Positions 1 through 6,854 of a stretch of DNA of 14,142 bases are shown piece by piece. The stretch's first letter is position 1. Each line of letters begins with the position of its first letter. The stretch covers positions 1-14,142 of the forward strand of contig JAADEU010000131.1 of assembly GCA_013153235.1 (NCBI GenBank), given 5' to 3'. A model generated the notes under the pieces. That model had not been told where the DNA came from and ran no database searches. It worked only from the letters and a program-made list of their open reading frames with translations. The position numbers and the translations under genes are program-made. The DNA is from Aquificota bacterium. Its GTDB lineage: Bacteria; Aquificota; Aquificia; Aquificales; Hydrogenothermaceae.

Positions 1-40
1 GATTGTTATACTTATCAACATTTCAAAGCTGCAGATAATA

Positions 41-505
41 ATGATTACAAAATTCCTGAAAGAAACTCTTGAATCCCTCCAGTCAGGAAACTCATCTGAA
101 GAAGAAAGAAAAGAGGTTGAAAGCAATCTCAGGGACCTGCTCCACCTTCTCCTGACAGATGCAAGGGAGATAGCCGAGTACTCCTCTGATATGCAGACAC
201 AACTGAAAAAGATAGACGAACATATGAAAAAACTGAAGATACTGGTGAAAAGACTTGAATTCCTGTATCTTAATGGTATGGTGGAATCTGCACACCACAC
301 AGAAACAAGTTTCTCCATAATATTTACAGAGGTGAATAAACTGGTAGATTCCACAAGGGAAGTGCTGGGAAGCCTCCATACACCCCTGTTTGAGGTCATA
401 CAGAAAAACAAAGAACTTGGACTTGAATTTAAAGAGGTGGATGTGCTTATAAATAAGATGTATGAGGAGCTAAACTCATTAACACAGGTTACCCAGGAGG
501 TATAG
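41..505 (+). CDS. small helical protein with MCP-hairpin-like segment, function unknown
   Basis: I do not recognise a named family over the full length. The 154 residues are almost entirely helix-forming, rich in Lys, Glu and Leu, with no signal peptide or membrane segment, so the protein is probably cytoplasmic and coiled-coil. Residues about 73-105 (bases 257-355) resemble the tip of the methyl-accepting chemotaxis protein signalling hairpin: LNGMVESA matches the usual LNAAIEAA, followed by a Phe and EVNKL matching the usual EVRKL. The ATG at 41 has no good ribosome site, and its frame stays open back to base 2, so the true start could lie outside the window. It is followed directly by cutA, whose AGGAGG ribosome site lies inside this gene's last codons, which indicates one operon. 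A role in signalling or as a scaffold is only inference. Confidence 0.7.
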   Translation: MITKFLKETLESLQSGNSSEEERKEVESNLRDLLHLLLTDAREIAEYSSDMQTQLKKIDEHMKKLKILVKRLEFLYLNGMVESAHHTETSFSIIFTEVNKLVDSTREVLGSLHTPLFEVIQKNKELGLEFKEVDVLINKMYEELNSLTQVTQEV

Positions 506-826
506 ATGGGGTACATTGTCGTTCTGATTACATGTCCGGACAAAGAGACAGGCAGAAAGTTGGCTTTTGGCCTTGTGGAAAATAAACTGGCTGCCTGCGT
601 TAATATAGTTCCCGGGCTTAATTCCATATACTTCTGGCAGGGGAAGGTAGAGGATGACAGTGAAATTCTGATGGTTGTAAAAACCAGAGAAGACCTGTTT
701 GAAAAACTGGAGGAATACGTAAAGGCGAATCATCCGTACACGGTTCCGGAGATTATTGCCCTTCCCATTGTAAAGGGTTCTTCAGACTATCTGAACTGGA
801 TTGATAAAACTGTAGAGAGAAGGTAG
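506..826 (+). CDS. cutA: divalent-cation tolerance protein CutA
   Basis: The 106-residue product has the full length and hallmark pattern of the CutA1 family: a beta strand ending ITCPD near residue 8, the segment LAACVNIVPG near 28-37, SIYFWQGKVEDDSE near 40-53, LMVVKTRE near 55-62, and HPYTVPEIIALPI near 75-88. CutA proteins are very stable ferredoxin-like trimers in the cytoplasm. They were first linked to copper and other divalent metal tolerance in E. coli, although their exact biochemical role remains unsettled. The ATG lies five bases after AGGAGG (495-500) and abuts the previous gene's stop. The slipin gene starts two bases after its own stop, so translation of the three is probably coupled. 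Confidence 0.95.
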   Translation: MGYIVVLITCPDKETGRKLAFGLVENKLAACVNIVPGLNSIYFWQGKVEDDSEILMVVKTREDLFEKLEEYVKANHPYTVPEIIALPIVKGSSDYLNWIDKTVERR

Positions 827-828
827 TA

Positions 829-1689
829 ATGAGAGATATCATAATATTCCTTATATTTGGAATCATCGTCCTTTCGGGGATTTTTGGGGAGGACATCATT
901 CCCCTGCTTTTTAAAGCAATAGGAGGAACAGGTATGGCACCGTCTATTATAGTTCTTTTAATACTTGTAGTAATATTTCTGGCATCAGCAATCAAAATAC
1001 TGCCAGAATACGAAAGGGGAGTTATCTTCCGTCTTGGTAGGGTTATCGGTGCCAAAGGTCCCGGTATTGTTATTCTCATACCATTTATAGATAAAATGGT
1101 CAGGGTCTCCCTCAGGGTTATCACCATGGATGTTCCAACCCAGGATGTTATTACAAAGGACAACGTATCGGTCAAGGTTGATGCGGTGGTTTACTTCAGG
1201 GTGATTGACCCGGTAAAGGCCATTGTAAATGTTGAGGACTATATGTATGCCACCTCACAGATATCACAGACAACGCTGAGGAGTGTGTGTGGTCAGGCAG
1301 AACTGGATGAACTCCTTTCCCAGAGGGAAAAACTGAACATAAAACTACAGGAGATTATCGATAAAGAAACTGACGCCTGGGGTGTTAAGGTCGTATCTGT
1401 AGAACTCAAGAGGATAGACCTGCCTGAAGAACTGGTTAAGGCAATGGCAAGACAGGCCGAAGCCGAAAGGGAAAGAAGGGCAAAAATTATTTCCGCAGAA
1501 GCAGAATATCAGGCTGCCCAGAAACTGGTTGAAGCTGCACAGCTGCTTGCAAAACAGCCTATCGCAATGCAGCTCAGGTATCTTGAAACACTCAACTCCA
1601 TAGGACAGAAAAACGCAAAGACAATCGTCTTTCCATTTCCAACAGAGCTTATAAACTTTGTCCAGCAGTTGAAAGACAACAATCAGTAA
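829..1689 (+). CDS. slipin / stomatin-like SPFH membrane protein
   Basis: This is an SPFH (stomatin/prohibitin/flotillin/HflK) protein of the slipin type, expected to form oligomeric membrane scaffolds that shape lipid domains or influence membrane proteases. With the 829 start it has two hydrophobic segments (about residues 3-22 and 36-55). The SPFH core follows from about residue 60: YERGVIFRLGR, GPGIVILIPFID, VPTQDVITKDNVSVKVDAVVYFRV. An Ala/Glu/Arg-rich helix lies near residues 212-245. Slipins are usually about 250 residues, which matches an internal ATG at 934 with AGGAGG at 921-926 and a seven-base spacer. The 829 ATG follows AGAAGG and encodes a convincing hydrophobic segment, so both starts may be used. 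There is no adjacent NfeD-type protease gene, the common partner of slipins, on the downstream side. Confidence 0.9.
   Translation: MRDIIIFLIFGIIVLSGIFGEDIIPLLFKAIGGTGMAPSIIVLLILVVIFLASAIKILPEYERGVIFRLGRVIGAKGPGIVILIPFIDKMVRVSLRVITMDVPTQDVITKDNVSVKVDAVVYFRVIDPVKAIVNVEDYMYATSQISQTTLRSVCGQAELDELLSQREKLNIKLQEIIDKETDAWGVKVVSVELKRIDLPEELVKAMARQAEAERERRAKIISAEAEYQAAQKLVEAAQLLAKQPIAMQLRYLETLNSIGQKNAKTIVFPFPTELINFVQQLKDNNQ
934..936 (+). other. alternative internal start of the slipin
   Basis: This in-frame ATG is preceded by AGGAGG at 921-926 with an ideal seven-base gap. It would give a 251-residue protein beginning MAPSIIVLL, the usual slipin length with a single membrane anchor. The ribosome site here is stronger than that of the ATG at 829. 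Confidence 0.4.
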
Positions 1690-1732
1690 ACACTTTCCCC
1701 TCCTCCCATCTGGAATTAACTTAAAAAAGGGG

Positions 1733-1761
1733 TTGCACTTTTTTCTGGCTGTGTATATATT
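1733..1761 (+). promoter_or_regulatory. candidate clpB promoter (-35 TTGCAC, -10 TATATT)
   Basis: TTGCAC (1733-1738) and TATATT (1756-1761) are separated by 17 bases. Transcription would start near 1768, leaving an AT-rich leader of about 54 bases before the clpB ATG at 1822. The -10 element lies inside the palindrome at 1751-1770. No CIRCE (HrcA), HspR (HAIR) or CtsR-type element is visible here. The rest of the 1690-1809 gap shows no gene and no clear terminator for the slipin operon. Confidence 0.5.
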
Positions 1762-1770
1762 TATATACAC
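1751..1770. promoter_or_regulatory. 20-bp palindrome overlapping the clpB -10 (operator candidate)
   Basis: GTGTATATATTTATATACAC has nine-base arms that are perfect reverse complements around a central TT. It covers the -10 element and the predicted transcription start of clpB, the classic position for a repressor of a heat-shock gene. The sequence does not match the operators of HrcA, HspR or CtsR, so the binding protein is unknown. Confidence 0.5.
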
Positions 1771-1821
1771 ATACTAAAAAAATTTTATAACGAATGACTA
1801 AAATATTAAATGGAGGGAAAG

Positions 1822-4812
1822 ATGTTTAGTGAAAATCTACTTGATAAACGGTCAAGAGAATTCCTTGAAAATGCAAAATTCCTTGCTGAAAAAAGAAAGG
1901 ATAAACTGGTTGATACAGACCATCTGCTCCTTTCTTTTATCTCCAGGGAAGATTCCCCCCTCAGAAAGGTTCTGGAAAAAAGGGGAATTGACACAAAAGA
2001 CCTGAGACAGAAAATTGAGGAATACCTAAACGACCTTTACAGCCAGATTGACAAATCAACGGCAGATTACATCAGATACATTAAAGACCTGCAGAACCAG
2101 CTTACAGGGATAAAAAACGAGATACTAAAAATCCAGGAAGAGCTCAAAAAGATTGCCGGGGCGAAAAAACAGCTTGAAAATGAAATCAGGTACGAAGAGA
2201 CCTCCTTCTGGGGAGGATTCGGAAGTTCAGCCAGACTGGAATACGAAAGGTTGACCAGATACGAAAAGGAACTGAAAAACAGACTTATCCAGATTAAAAA
2301 CTCATTACTCCAGATAATGGACGAGGACACTGCAGAAAGATTCATATCCGGCGATGCAAGTCTGTCTGCAGTTCTGTATAAGGTAATAGAAAATTCCGAC
2401 TTTGTCCGTCAGTTAAAAGAGCTGGGGATATCACCTGACAGGGTGATAGTAAAAATAGCCGAAGAGGCACTTGGAACAAAAACAGGAAAGATTTACTCAT
2501 CAAATCTTGTAAAAGTTCTTGAAAACGCCGAGAAAAAGGCACTTGAAAGCGGTGAAGCCCAGGTTAAACCTTTATATATAGCCACCGCTCTTCTTGAGGC
2601 AAAAGACACTATTGCCGGAAAAATATTAGAACAAATACTAACAGGAGGAAAGGAAAAGATGAATGGAGAAAACATCCAGAAAGAAATGGCTGAAGAAGAA
2701 AAATCTCCCCTTGAAAGATTTACAGTGGACCTTACACAGCTTGCCAGAGAAGGAAAGTTAGACCCTGTTATCGGCAGGGAAAAAGAGATACAGCAGGTTA
2801 TTGAGATACTTTTAAGAAGAACAAAAAACAACCCTGTACTTGTAGGTGAGGCAGGTGTTGGTAAAACAGCTATAGTTGAAGGACTTGCCCAGAAGATTGT
2901 GAACAAAGAGGTTCCTGAAGAGCTGTTTGATAAAAGGATTCTTGCACTGGACATGGGAGCTCTCCTTGCAGGAACAAAGTACAGGGGAGAGTTTGAGGAA
3001 AGACTGAAGGGTATCATAGACGAGGTCAAAAAGTCTGAAGGTAATATCATACTCTTTATAGATGAGCTCCATACAATAGTTGGAGCCGGAGCAGCAGAAG
3101 GCTCTACAGATGCAGGAAACCTCCTCAAGCCTGCACTTGCAAGGGGTGAGCTGAGGGTTATAGGTGCTACAACCCTGGATGAATACAGAAAATACATAGA
3201 AAAAGACCCTGCACTGGAAAGAAGATTCCAGCCTGTTCTTGTTGAAGAGCCGGATGTTGAGACAACCATAGAAATACTGAAAGCCCTCAGACCAAAGCTT
3301 GAACAACACCACGGCGTTAAAATAGCCGACTCTGCACTTGAAGCTGCTGCAAAGCTTACACACAGGTATATACAGGACAGGAAGCTTCCGGACAAGGCAA
3401 TTGACGCACTGGACCAGGCCTGCGCAAGGAAGAAACTGAAACTGGTATATGCTCCGCCTGAGGTTATAGAGCTTGAAAGGAAGATAAAACTCCTTGAGGA
3501 GCAGATTATACAGGCATCTCTTGATGGTGATTACGAAAAAGAAGCCCAGCTTAAGATAGAAAAGGCAAAACTGGAAAAAGAACTGAAAGAACTGATGTCA
3601 AAATCTGACAACGAGCATCTGAGACTTGAACAGCTGAGAAAACAGCTTGAGGAGCTTGAGGAACAGATTATGAAGGCTGCAGAAGCCGGTGATTACGAGA
3701 AAGAAACAGAGCTGAAAATAGAAAAAGCCAAACTTGAAAAAGAAATCAAAGAGCTTGAGCACAAAATTGCTGAAAGGACAGTGGTTACAGAAGACGACGT
3801 TGCTGAGGTTGTATCCGACTGGACAGGAATACCTCTGTCCAAACTCAAAGAGGAAGAGATGGAAAGACTGCTCCATCTTGAAGAGGAAATGCACAAGAGG
3901 GTTGTTGACCAGGAGCATGTAATAAAAACTATAGCCGAGGCTATAAGAAGGGCCAGAGCCGGACTCTCAGACCCAAGAAAGCCACTTGCATCCTTCATGT
4001 TCCTGGGACCAACAGGTGTTGGTAAAACAGAGACGGCAAAAGCCCTTGCTGAGCTGCTGTTTGGTGATGAGGACGCCCTGATTAGACTGGACATGTCCGA
4101 GTTTAAGGAAGAACACTCCGTTGCCAAACTCATCGGTGCACCTCCAGGATACGTGGGATACGAGGAGGGCGGTAAACTGACAGAGGCTGTAAGGAGAAAA
4201 CCATACTCTGTTGTTCTCCTTGACGAGATTGAAAAGGCCCACCCAAGGGTATTTGACCTGTTCCTGCAGGTTCTGGATGATGGAAGACTTACAGACTCAC
4301 AGGGCAGAACCGTTAACTTCAGGAACACAATTATCATAATGACATCAAATATAGGTAGCCAGTACCTTACACTGATACCATTTGATGCAGATGAGGAAAC
4401 CGTTGAGAAAGAGTTTGAAATCGCAAAAGAGAAGGTCCTTGAAGAGGTCAAAAACTACTTCAGACCAGAGTTCCTCAACAGGCTTGATGAGATACTGGTA
4501 TTCAAACCACTGTTCAAGAAAGAGCTCCTGCAGATTGTTGACCTTATGCTGAGAAATCTCAACAAGAGACTTATTGAAAGGAATATACAGATTGAGGCAA
4601 CAGACAAGGCCAAAGAGCTTATTGCAAAACTTGGATACGACCCTGTTTATGGAGCAAGACCACTTAGAAGGGCTATTCAGAAATATGTGGAAACTCCACT
4701 TTCAGAGAAGATACTCAAAGGGGAAATCAAACCTGGAGATACTGTACTGATAGACGAAGAGGACGGAGAACTGGTCTTCAGGGTCAAACAGAAAGAGGAA
4801 TCTGCCCAGTAA
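1822..4812 (+). CDS. clpB: ClpB-type disaggregase (Hsp100), long form with N-domain insertion
   Basis: This is a double-ring AAA+ ATPase that rescues aggregated proteins together with DnaK. I start it at ATG 1822 because GGAGGG (1812-1817) sits correctly before it; an ATG at 1810 is part of that ribosome site. The product has 996 residues, against about 860 for typical ClpB. In order: first Clp_N repeat (about 5-69); a helical, coiled-coil insertion (about 70-217); second Clp_N repeat (about 218-270); AAA1 with Walker A GEAGVGKT 342-349 and Walker B IDE near 414; a middle domain (about 555-650) with two copies of a UVR-like repeat; AAA2 with Walker A GPTGVGKT 729-736, Walker B LLDE near 801 and GAPPGYVGY. 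No ClpP-docking loop of the usual G-F-type tripeptide could be identified, which supports ClpB over ClpC. It stands alone between its promoter and terminator. Aquifex ClpB is, from memory, also about 1000 residues. Confidence 0.93.
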   Translation: MFSENLLDKRSREFLENAKFLAEKRKDKLVDTDHLLLSFISREDSPLRKVLEKRGIDTKDLRQKIEEYLNDLYSQIDKSTADYIRYIKDLQNQLTGIKNEILKIQEELKKIAGAKKQLENEIRYEETSFWGGFGSSARLEYERLTRYEKELKNRLIQIKNSLLQIMDEDTAERFISGDASLSAVLYKVIENSDFVRQLKELGISPDRVIVKIAEEALGTKTGKIYSSNLVKVLENAEKKALESGEAQVKPLYIATALLEAKDTIAGKILEQILTGGKEKMNGENIQKEMAEEEKSPLERFTVDLTQLAREGKLDPVIGREKEIQQVIEILLRRTKNNPVLVGEAGVGKTAIVEGLAQKIVNKEVPEELFDKRILALDMGALLAGTKYRGEFEERLKGIIDEVKKSEGNIILFIDELHTIVGAGAAEGSTDAGNLLKPALARGELRVIGATTLDEYRKYIEKDPALERRFQPVLVEEPDVETTIEILKALRPKLEQHHGVKIADSALEAAAKLTHRYIQDRKLPDKAIDALDQACARKKLKLVYAPPEVIELERKIKLLEEQIIQASLDGDYEKEAQLKIEKAKLEKELKELMSKSDNEHLRLEQLRKQLEELEEQIMKAAEAGDYEKETELKIEKAKLEKEIKELEHKIAERTVVTEDDVAEVVSDWTGIPLSKLKEEEMERLLHLEEEMHKRVVDQEHVIKTIAEAIRRARAGLSDPRKPLASFMFLGPTGVGKTETAKALAELLFGDEDALIRLDMSEFKEEHSVAKLIGAPPGYVGYEEGGKLTEAVRRKPYSVVLLDEIEKAHPRVFDLFLQVLDDGRLTDSQGRTVNFRNTIIIMTSNIGSQYLTLIPFDADEETVEKEFEIAKEKVLEEVKNYFRPEFLNRLDEILVFKPLFKKELLQIVDLMLRNLNKRLIERNIQIEATDKAKELIAKLGYDPVYGARPLRRAIQKYVETPLSEKILKGEIKPGDTVLIDEEDGELVFRVKQKEESAQ
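2029..2472 (+). other. coiled-coil insertion splitting the ClpB N-domain
   Basis: Between the two Clp_N helical repeats, where ordinary ClpB has a linker of roughly ten residues, about 148 residues are inserted (protein positions about 70-217). The first part (about 70-165) is a heptad-like, Leu/Ile/Lys/Glu-rich helix pair interrupted by a Gly/Phe/Trp turn (FWGGFGSS). The remainder looks globular and helical. The second Clp_N repeat resumes at TGKIYSSNLVKVLENAEKKA. Confidence 0.7.
3496..3756 (+). repeat. internal 33-residue repeat in the ClpB middle domain
   Basis: Residues 559-591 (bases 3496-3594) and 613-645 (bases 3658-3756) are two copies of a 33-residue unit, EEQI...GDYEKE..LKIEKAKLEKE.KEL, identical at 25 of 33 positions and 54 residues apart. 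The unit resembles the UVR motif and the single such motif in the ClpC middle domain. Confidence 0.85.
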
Positions 4813-4818
4813 AAGCCA

Positions 4819-4842
4819 GGGGGACCATGTCCCCCTTTTTTT
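4819..4842 (+). terminator. intrinsic terminator after clpB
   Basis: GGGGGAC (4819-4825), loop CAT, and GTCCCCC (4829-4835) form a perfect seven-pair GC-rich stem followed by seven T residues (4836-4842). It begins six bases after the clpB stop. Its T run overlaps the end of the convergent peroxidase gene. On the other strand the hairpin is followed only by a weaker TTTT tract, so it probably works mainly for clpB. Confidence 0.92.
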
Positions 4843-5842
4843 ATGGCAGAACAGGAACCGTCAACATATCCTGCGGTATATTACCTGTTAAACTCTGGAG
4901 GAAGGCCTCTATAGAGTTTATTTCATCAACAGACAGGTCTATCCCCAGCTGAACCTTCCCCATAATTCTTATTGCTTCTTTCAGTGTTTTAACCGAACCG
5001 TCGTGGAAATACGGCGGGGTTTTTGCCACATTCCTCAGCTGGGGTACCTTAAACACAAATCTGTCCTGAGGGTCTGATGTATAGCTGTACCTTCCCTCAT
5101 CTATTTTTTTGCTTCCTGTGTATTTCCAGTAAGGCTCGACTATCCCAAACTTTCTGAAAATTGTCCCCCCAAGAAGGGTACCTGTATGACATGAGGCACA
5201 CCCCTTTTCAATAAATAACCTCAGGCCTGTTTTTTCCTCCTCAGAAAGGGCATCTATATCTCCTTTCAGGTACATATCAAATCTGGAAGGTGTAACAAGT
5301 GCCCTTTCAAAGGCTCCCAGGGCAAGAACAACATTTTCAAATCTAACAGGGTCCTTGTCTCCAGGAAATGCCTTTTTAAACAGTTCTACATACCCCGGTA
5401 TACTCTTCAGACGGTTCTCAATCCAGCGAAAGGACGTTATACCGGTGGATACTTTGCCCAGGAGGGCCTTTTTGGCATGTTCTTCTACAGTGGGTCTGTC
5501 ACCTGTCCAGTTAAATGCCCTCTGGCCTGCTGCATTTAAAACAGTGGGGGCATTCCTCAGGTCCTCATGACAGTTTAACCCCTCGGAAATTTTCAACCTA
5601 TCTGTACCGTAATACTCAATGGGATGACATCTGGCACAGCTTACAGTCCCGTTAATGGAAAGTCTCCTTTCGTAAAACAGCATTTTCCCAAGCCAGACCT
5701 TTTCCGGCGTTACAGGATTGATACGGGAATCAAATACCACAGGTAACGGTGAGAAGTACCTCCTTGCTTCATCCAGAAGCGTCTGTTCCTCTGTATTACA
5801 GGATATCGTTACCCCGGCAGCAACAATAAATGAAACTAACAT
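4841..5842 (-). CDS. di-haem cytochrome c peroxidase (CcpA/MauG family)
   Basis: The protein reduces hydrogen peroxide to water in the periplasm using electrons from small c-type cytochromes. The start is the ATG at 5842, because GGGGAGG precedes it at the right distance; an ATG at 5857 lies upstream of that ribosome site. The 333 residues begin with a short hydrophobic export segment ending ...VTISC, which could be a weak lipoprotein signal with Cys15 as the anchor. Haem-binding motifs are CARCH (69-73) and CASCH (215-219). Other family marks are RNAPTVLN near 96-103, FKVPQLRNVAKTPPYFHDGS near 264-283, and Met294 in the usual place of the distal Met ligand of the electron-transfer haem. It is transcribed alone from a promoter covered by a Fur-type box, consistent with oxidative-stress or iron control. 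Confidence 0.92.
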   Translation of the reverse strand: MLVSFIVAAGVTISCNTEEQTLLDEARRYFSPLPVVFDSRINPVTPEKVWLGKMLFYERRLSINGTVSCARCHPIEYYGTDRLKISEGLNCHEDLRNAPTVLNAAGQRAFNWTGDRPTVEEHAKKALLGKVSTGITSFRWIENRLKSIPGYVELFKKAFPGDKDPVRFENVVLALGAFERALVTPSRFDMYLKGDIDALSEEEKTGLRLFIEKGCASCHTGTLLGGTIFRKFGIVEPYWKYTGSKKIDEGRYSYTSDPQDRFVFKVPQLRNVAKTPPYFHDGSVKTLKEAIRIMGKVQLGIDLSVDEINSIEAFLQSLTGNIPQDMLTVPVLP

Positions 5843-5874
5843 ATTACCTCCCCACATTTTTTATAGTTATTATC

Positions 5875-5893
5875 GATAATTATATTTATTATC
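5875..5893. promoter_or_regulatory. Fur-type box in the peroxidase promoter region
   Basis: GATAATTATATTTATTATC agrees at 16 of 19 positions with the classical Fur box GATAATGATAATCATTATC, and its arms are perfect inverted repeats (6-7-6, extending to 7-7-7 with flanking C and G). A second palindrome, ATTATCGATAAT (5869-5880), overlaps it, and TTATTATCG recurs as a direct repeat 19 bases apart (5867-5875, 5886-5894). The minus-strand TATAAT at 5884-5879 lies inside the box, so binding should block transcription of the peroxidase gene. Confidence 0.65.
5879..5884 (-). promoter_or_regulatory. candidate -10 element of the peroxidase gene
   Basis: A perfect minus-strand TATAAT lies about 37 bases upstream of the ATG at 5842, inside the Fur-type box. 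No convincing -35 hexamer is found at 16-18 bases, so the promoter may depend on an activator or be weak. The region is very AT-rich, which lowers certainty. Confidence 0.35.
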
Positions 5894-5930
5894 GTTAAAT
5901 CAAATAGAAAATTCCAGCTGAGTTTTGATT

Positions 5931-5949
5931 TATAATAGTTATCAGGAGG
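5931..5949 (+). promoter_or_regulatory. aguB -10 element and ribosome-binding site
   Basis: TATAAT (5931-5936) is followed by AGGAGG (5944-5949). If both are used, the mRNA begins only a base or so before the ribosome site, giving a leader of about 15 bases. Their presence inside the longer open frame that begins at TTG 5925 argues against that upstream start. The -35 position (AAAATT) is poor. Confidence 0.5.
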
Positions 5950-5957
5950 TTAGACAA

Positions 5958-6854
5958 CTGGACAGAACAGTAAGACTTGGGCTTATTCAGACGGAAGCCT
6001 CTGACCTGCCGGAAGAGAACCTGGAAAAAACCGTTGAGTTTATAAAACAGGCATGTAGCAATGGTGCCCAGATAATATGTACCCAGGAACTGTTCAAAAC
6101 AAAATACTTCTGTCAGGTAGAGGATTGGGAATTTTTCAGGTTTGCAGAAAAAATCAGTCCAGATAGTATAACCATAAAAATACTTTCCTCAGTGGCAAAG
6201 GAGAATAAGGCTGTTATTATAGCCTCACTGTTTGAAAAGAGAACCGCAGGAATTTACCACAACACCGCCGTTGTTATTGACGCAGATGGTGAGTTCCTTG
6301 GATTCTACAGGAAGATGCACATACCGGACGACCCCCATTTTTACGAAAAGTTCTACTTTACACCTGGGGATACAGGATACAGGGTTTTTGAAACCAGATA
6401 TGCCAGGGTGGGAACCCTTATCTGCTGGGACCAGTGGTTTCCGGAAGCTGCAAGACTGACGGCAATGAAAGGTGCGGAAATACTATTTTACCCCACTGCA
6501 ATAGGCTGGCTCCCTGAGGAAAAAGAAGAGTACGGAGATAGCCAGTACAATGCGTGGGAAACAGTCCAGAGGGGTCATGCCGTTGCCAATGGTCTGTTTG
6601 TTGCTGCTGTGAACAGGACAGGGTTTGAACCATCGCCTGACGGCAACAGTGGAATCCAGTTCTGGGGGCAGAGCTTTGTGTGTGACCCTTACGGACAGAT
6701 TATAAAAAAGGCATCCTCCGACAGGGAAGAGGTTCTCACCGTTGATGTGAATCTTGGCATGATAGAAGAGACGAGGATTGTATGGCCATTTTTCAGGGAC
6801 AGACGGATTGACAGCTACCATCCACTTACAAAAAGGTGGCTTGATGAGGATTAA
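5958..6854 (+). CDS. aguB: N-carbamoylputrescine amidase
   Basis: A nitrilase-superfamily amidase that hydrolyses N-carbamoylputrescine to putrescine, CO2 and ammonia, the last step of the agmatine route to polyamines. The catalytic triad is visible as Glu44 (in TQELFKT), Lys119 (in YRKMHIP) and Cys156 (in LICWDQWFPEAAR). The conserved family segments GWLPEE, AWETVQRGHAVANG and EPSPDGNSGIQFWGQSF are present. The 298-residue length is normal. The frame has no ATG or GTG near the N-terminus. The best start is CTG at 5958, eight bases after AGGAGG, giving (M)DRTVRLGLIQTEA as expected for the family; TTG at 5925 precedes a -10-like element and is unlikely. aguA lies about 1.8 kb downstream on the same strand. 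Its stop shares TTAA with the convergent rnz stop. Confidence 0.93.
   Translation: MDRTVRLGLIQTEASDLPEENLEKTVEFIKQACSNGAQIICTQELFKTKYFCQVEDWEFFRFAEKISPDSITIKILSSVAKENKAVIIASLFEKRTAGIYHNTAVVIDADGEFLGFYRKMHIPDDPHFYEKFYFTPGDTGYRVFETRYARVGTLICWDQWFPEAARLTAMKGAEILFYPTAIGWLPEEKEEYGDSQYNAWETVQRGHAVANGLFVAAVNRTGFEPSPDGNSGIQFWGQSFVCDPYGQIIKKASSDREEVLTVDVNLGMIEETRIVWPFFRDRRIDSYHPLTKRWLDED

Noticed and set aside
753..1175. A minus-strand open frame across cutA and the slipin gene
   Set aside because: It spans two well-recognised plus-strand genes and their junction, with Ile/Thr-rich shadow composition.
1697..1732. A terminator between the slipin gene and clpB (CCCCT...AGGGG)
   Set aside because: The stem would have only five pairs with a loop of nearly 30 bases, and the following T tract is better explained as promoter spacer.
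1810..1821. ATG 1810 as the clpB start
   Set aside because: It is fused to GGAGGG, which is the ribosome site for ATG 1822; nothing suitable precedes 1810.
2493..3395. A 300-codon open frame on the minus strand inside clpB
   Set aside because: It is Ser/Pro/Leu-rich shadow translation of a strongly conserved ClpB coding region and has no motif or ribosome site.
3693..4451. A 252-codon minus-strand open frame inside clpB
   Set aside because: Composition (very Ser-rich) is that of an antisense shadow; the plus frame encodes the AAA2 domain with intact motifs.
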